This document shows positions 4,746 through 6,875 of a stretch of 6,875 bases of DNA, piece after piece. How positions within the stretch are numbered: the first letter of the stretch is position 1; every line of letters begins with the position of its first letter. A program made the translations under genes and the position numbers. Origin of the DNA: Solirubrobacterales bacterium (GTDB lineage: Bacteria > Actinomycetota > Thermoleophilia > Solirubrobacterales > Solirubrobacteraceae); NCBI GenBank assembly GCA_013695395.1, contig JACDAP010000181.1:1-6875 (forward strand), in the 5' to 3' direction. The notes under the pieces were generated by a model. It had not been told where the DNA came from, did no database searches, and saw only the letters and a list, made by a program, of their open reading frames with translations.

Positions 4746-6226
4746 GCCGCGTCGTCGTCATCGGCGCCGGTCTCGGCGGGCTCGGCGCCGCCCTGCGCCT
4801 GCAGGGCATGGGGCACGACGTCACCGTGCTGGAGCAGCGCGAGCAGCCCGGCGGGCGGGCCTCGCAGATCAAGGACGGCGGCTTCACCTGGGACACGGGG
4901 CCCTCGCTCGTGACGATGCCCTGGGTGCTCGAGGAGCTCTTCGCCGCCGGCGGGCTCGATTTCCACCGGGAGGTGACCCTGCGGGAGCTCGATCCCTTCT
5001 ACCGGATCTTCTGGGCTGGCGAGGACCGCCACCTGGACTTCGTTCGCGACCGGGGTGCGATGGAGGCGGAGATCGCCAAGTTCTCCGCGCACGACGCGCG
5101 GGCGTTCGCGGGCTACATGGACGCGATGCGTCCGATCTACGAGGACGGGATCCTCGGCGCGGGCCGGCAGAAGTTCGACTCCATCCCCCAGCTCTTGGCC
5201 TTCACGCCGAAGATGGTGAAGCTGGGCGCCGCGCTCCCGCTCCACTACGCGACGTCGCGGCACTTCCGCAACGAGCGGATCCGCGAGGCGTTCTCCTTCC
5301 ACTCGCTGTTCATCGGCGGTGACCCCTTTCGCGTGCCCGCGATCTACGGCGCGCTGGTCTACCTCCAGTTCCTCGACGGCGTCTGGTACGCCGACGGCGG
5401 CGTCTACGCGATCATCGAGGCGATGGCGAAGGCGCTCGATGTCCGCTGTGGGGATGGCGTGGCCCGCATCGAGACCGCCGGAGGCCGGGTGACGGGGGTC
5501 ATCACCGAGGGCGGGGAGCGGATCGCCGCCGACGTGGTGGTCGCGAACTCCGACGCGATGCGGGTGCACGAGCTGCTCGGCACCCCCGCGCCCCGGCGCC
5601 CGCTGAAGCCGTCGATGAGCGCGTTCCTGCTCTACCTGGGCACCGACCGCCGCTTCGACAGGCTCCTCCATCACACGCTCCTGGTCGGTTCCGGGTACCG
5701 GCGCTTCATCAAGGACGTCACCGGTGGTCGGCAGCTGCCGTCGAACTTCTCCACCTACGTGCACGCACCGAACCGCACCGAGCCCGGCATGGCCGGCGGC
5801 GACGGGGACTCCCTCTGCTTCCTGCTGCCGGTGCCAAACCTGCGCTCCGGCACCGACTGGGCCGCGGAGTCCGACCGCCTGCGCGACGCCTACGTGACCG
5901 ACCTCGAGCAGACCTTCGGACTGACGGGGCTCGGCGACTCCGTGCGGGTCGAGCATCGCATGACCCCGGCGGACTTCCGCGACGAGCTCGGTGCGCTCGA
6001 CGGGAACGCCTGGGCGATGGAGCCCACGCTCCACCAGTCCGCCTCGCTGCGGCCGCCCAACCGGGACAAGCGCGTGCGCGGGCTTTACCGGGTCGGCGGC
6101 GGCACCCACCCGGGCGCCGGGATCCCGGGCGTCCTGCTCGGGGCCGAGGTGACCGCGGGCCTGGTCGCCGAGGACGTCGGGCGCGCGGCAGGGACCCACG
6201 GGGGCGCGCGTGCTGCTCGAGCGTGA
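4742..6226 (+). CDS. crtI: Phytoene desaturase (CrtI family)
   Basis: This is a FAD-dependent carotenoid desaturase acting on membrane-dissolved phytoene, introducing conjugated double bonds toward neurosporene or lycopene. The 494 residues agree with the roughly 490-510 of bacterial CrtI. The N-terminal Rossmann motif VVVIGAGLGGLGAALRL (4-20) has G8, G10 and G13. E31 of VTVLEQ contacts the FAD ribose, and PGGRAS follows. DGGFTWDTGPSLVTMP is the usual substrate-side motif, and GGVYAIIEAMAKAL occurs in the middle. The C-terminal FAD signature VGGGTHPGAGIPGVLLGAE (451-469) is complete. The GTG start is set by the GGAGG 7 bases upstream and the 4-base GTGA overlap with fni. crtB starts within its last 17 bases. 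The number of desaturation steps cannot be read from sequence. A diapophytoene desaturase or a CrtO-like oxidase is a less likely alternative, because a phytoene-synthase-type gene follows directly. Confidence 0.92.
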   Translation: MSRVVVIGAGLGGLGAALRLQGMGHDVTVLEQREQPGGRASQIKDGGFTWDTGPSLVTMPWVLEELFAAGGLDFHREVTLRELDPFYRIFWAGEDRHLDFVRDRGAMEAEIAKFSAHDARAFAGYMDAMRPIYEDGILGAGRQKFDSIPQLLAFTPKMVKLGAALPLHYATSRHFRNERIREAFSFHSLFIGGDPFRVPAIYGALVYLQFLDGVWYADGGVYAIIEAMAKALDVRCGDGVARIETAGGRVTGVITEGGERIAADVVVANSDAMRVHELLGTPAPRRPLKPSMSAFLLYLGTDRRFDRLLHHTLLVGSGYRRFIKDVTGGRQLPSNFSTYVHAPNRTEPGMAGGDGDSLCFLLPVPNLRSGTDWAAESDRLRDAYVTDLEQTFGLTGLGDSVRVEHRMTPADFRDELGALDGNAWAMEPTLHQSASLRPPNRDKRVRGLYRVGGGTHPGAGIPGVLLGAEVTAGLVAEDVGRAAGTHGGARAARA

Positions 6227-6875
6227 GCCCCAGCTCCTCGACGAGGCTCGACGGACGACCCGGCGGGTCGCGAAGACCTTCACGATCGCGGTGCGGTTGC
6301 TCCCCCGTGCGGTCCGCGACGACGTCCATCTCCTGTACCTGGTCTTCCGCACGCTGGACGACCTCGTCGACGACGGTCACCCGGAGGCGGAGGAGCGCCT
6401 CGCCGCCGTCGAGGCCTGGTGCGCGGAGCGCCCGGGCTCCTCGACGCTGGAGGTCCGGATCCTCACCGAGCTCGCGCGCCGGTACGCGATCCCGCGCCAC
6501 GCGATGGCCGACTTCTGCGCGGGCATGCGCTCGGACCTCTCATTCGTGCAGCCGGAGACCGAGGCCGAGCTCGACGCCTACTGCTACCGGGTCGCGGGCA
6601 CCGTCGGGGTCGTGATGAGCGCCGTCCTCGGCCTGCGCGGCGACCGCGACGCCGCCCAGCGCGCCGCCGCCGCGCTCGGGATCGCCATGCAGCGGACGAA
6701 CATCCTGCGCGACATCGACGAGGACCGGGCCGCCGGCCGGACCTACCTCGCGGCCGAGACGGTCCGGCGCTTCGGCCCCGCTGACCCCGGCCGCCGCGAG
6801 GCACTCCTGCGCGACCAGATCGCCCGCGCCGACGCGCGCTACGCCGAGGGCCGGATGGGAATCGCGCAGCTGAGC
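6210..6875 (+). CDS. crtB: Phytoene/squalene synthase family, probable phytoene synthase (3' end outside window)
   Basis: The family condenses two prenyl diphosphates head to head; next to crtI the expected reaction is two GGPP to phytoene. There are 222 codons here, of about 280-320 expected. KTFTIAVRLLP (22-32) is the start of the fold. The first aspartate-rich motif is RTLDDLVDD (47-55), with D50/D51 and D54/D55. DFCAGMRSDL (101-110) and YCYRVAGTVGVVMSAVLG (124-141) follow. The second aspartate-rich motif is NILRDIDEDRAAGRTYL (164-180), with D168 and D172. Both Mg2+-binding motifs are intact. GTG at 6210 overlaps the end of crtI by 17 bases and gives a normal N-terminus; only a weak G-run precedes it. 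YLVFRTLDDLVDD also recalls squalene synthases, so squalene or dehydrosqualene synthesis is not excluded by sequence alone. It is likely the third gene of the fni-crtI-crtB operon. Confidence 0.88.
   Translation, partial: MLLEREPQLLDEARRTTRRVAKTFTIAVRLLPRAVRDDVHLLYLVFRTLDDLVDDGHPEAEERLAAVEAWCAERPGSSTLEVRILTELARRYAIPRHAMADFCAGMRSDLSFVQPETEAELDAYCYRVAGTVGVVMSAVLGLRGDRDAAQRAAAALGIAMQRTNILRDIDEDRAAGRTYLAAETVRRFGPADPGRREALLRDQIARADARYAEGRMGIAQLS

Noticed and set aside
4067..6352. 761-codon open frame on the minus strand across fni, crtI and crtB
   Set aside because: It lies antisense to three strongly recognised genes, its composition is the typical shadow of G+C-rich coding DNA, and it shows no family motif.
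6223..6615. GTG start overlapping the crtI stop as GTGA, opening a 130-codon frame
   Set aside because: It looks like a coupling site, but the frame gives a Ser/Arg-rich shadow; the synthase motifs are in the frame starting at 6210.

Overview
The window is very G+C-rich, densely coded bacterial DNA with strong G/C preference at third codon positions, many GTG starts, and short or overlapping gene junctions. This fits a high-G+C actinomycete. The type 2 isopentenyl-diphosphate isomerase beside crtI/crtB and the style of the radical SAM protein make me lean to Thermoleophilia (Solirubrobacterales-like). That placement is inference from remembered family resemblance, not a search.

Left block (1-1207, minus strand): a Phd/YefM-type antitoxin, a VapC-like PIN-domain toxin, and the N-terminal 198 codons of a CDP-alcohol phosphatidyltransferase that runs off the left edge. 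The three reading frames are chained by 4-base stop/start overlaps (ATGA, then GTGA). The toxin-antitoxin pair and a phospholipid-type enzyme therefore look like one translationally coupled operon.

Divergent junction (1208-1248): 41 bases hold two GCTAGC hexamers and two TAnnnT -10-like boxes, one per direction. Each box is placed to start transcription at or within one base of a start codon. This is the most interesting regulatory spot in the window.

Middle block (1249-3637, plus strand): a family-2 glycosyltransferase of the 'rSAM/selenodomain-associated transferase 2' type, then 23 bases later a radical SAM enzyme of unknown reaction, then a short spacer with hairpins and a 69-residue single-pass membrane protein.

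Right block (3732-6875, plus strand): a carotenoid operon. Type 2 IPP isomerase (fni) balances IPP and DMAPP, squalene/phytoene synthase (crtB, cut by the right edge) makes phytoene from two GGPP, and the phytoene desaturase (crtI) introduces double bonds. The coding order is fni-crtI-crtB, with a 4-base and then a 17-base overlap, so the genes are probably translated as a coupled unit.

I saw no tRNA, rRNA, CRISPR array, insertion sequence or phage gene. The window is mostly recognisable genes. The parts not explained by known systems are the radical SAM/glycosyltransferase pair, the toxin-antitoxin/phosphatidyltransferase chain and the shared divergent control region.
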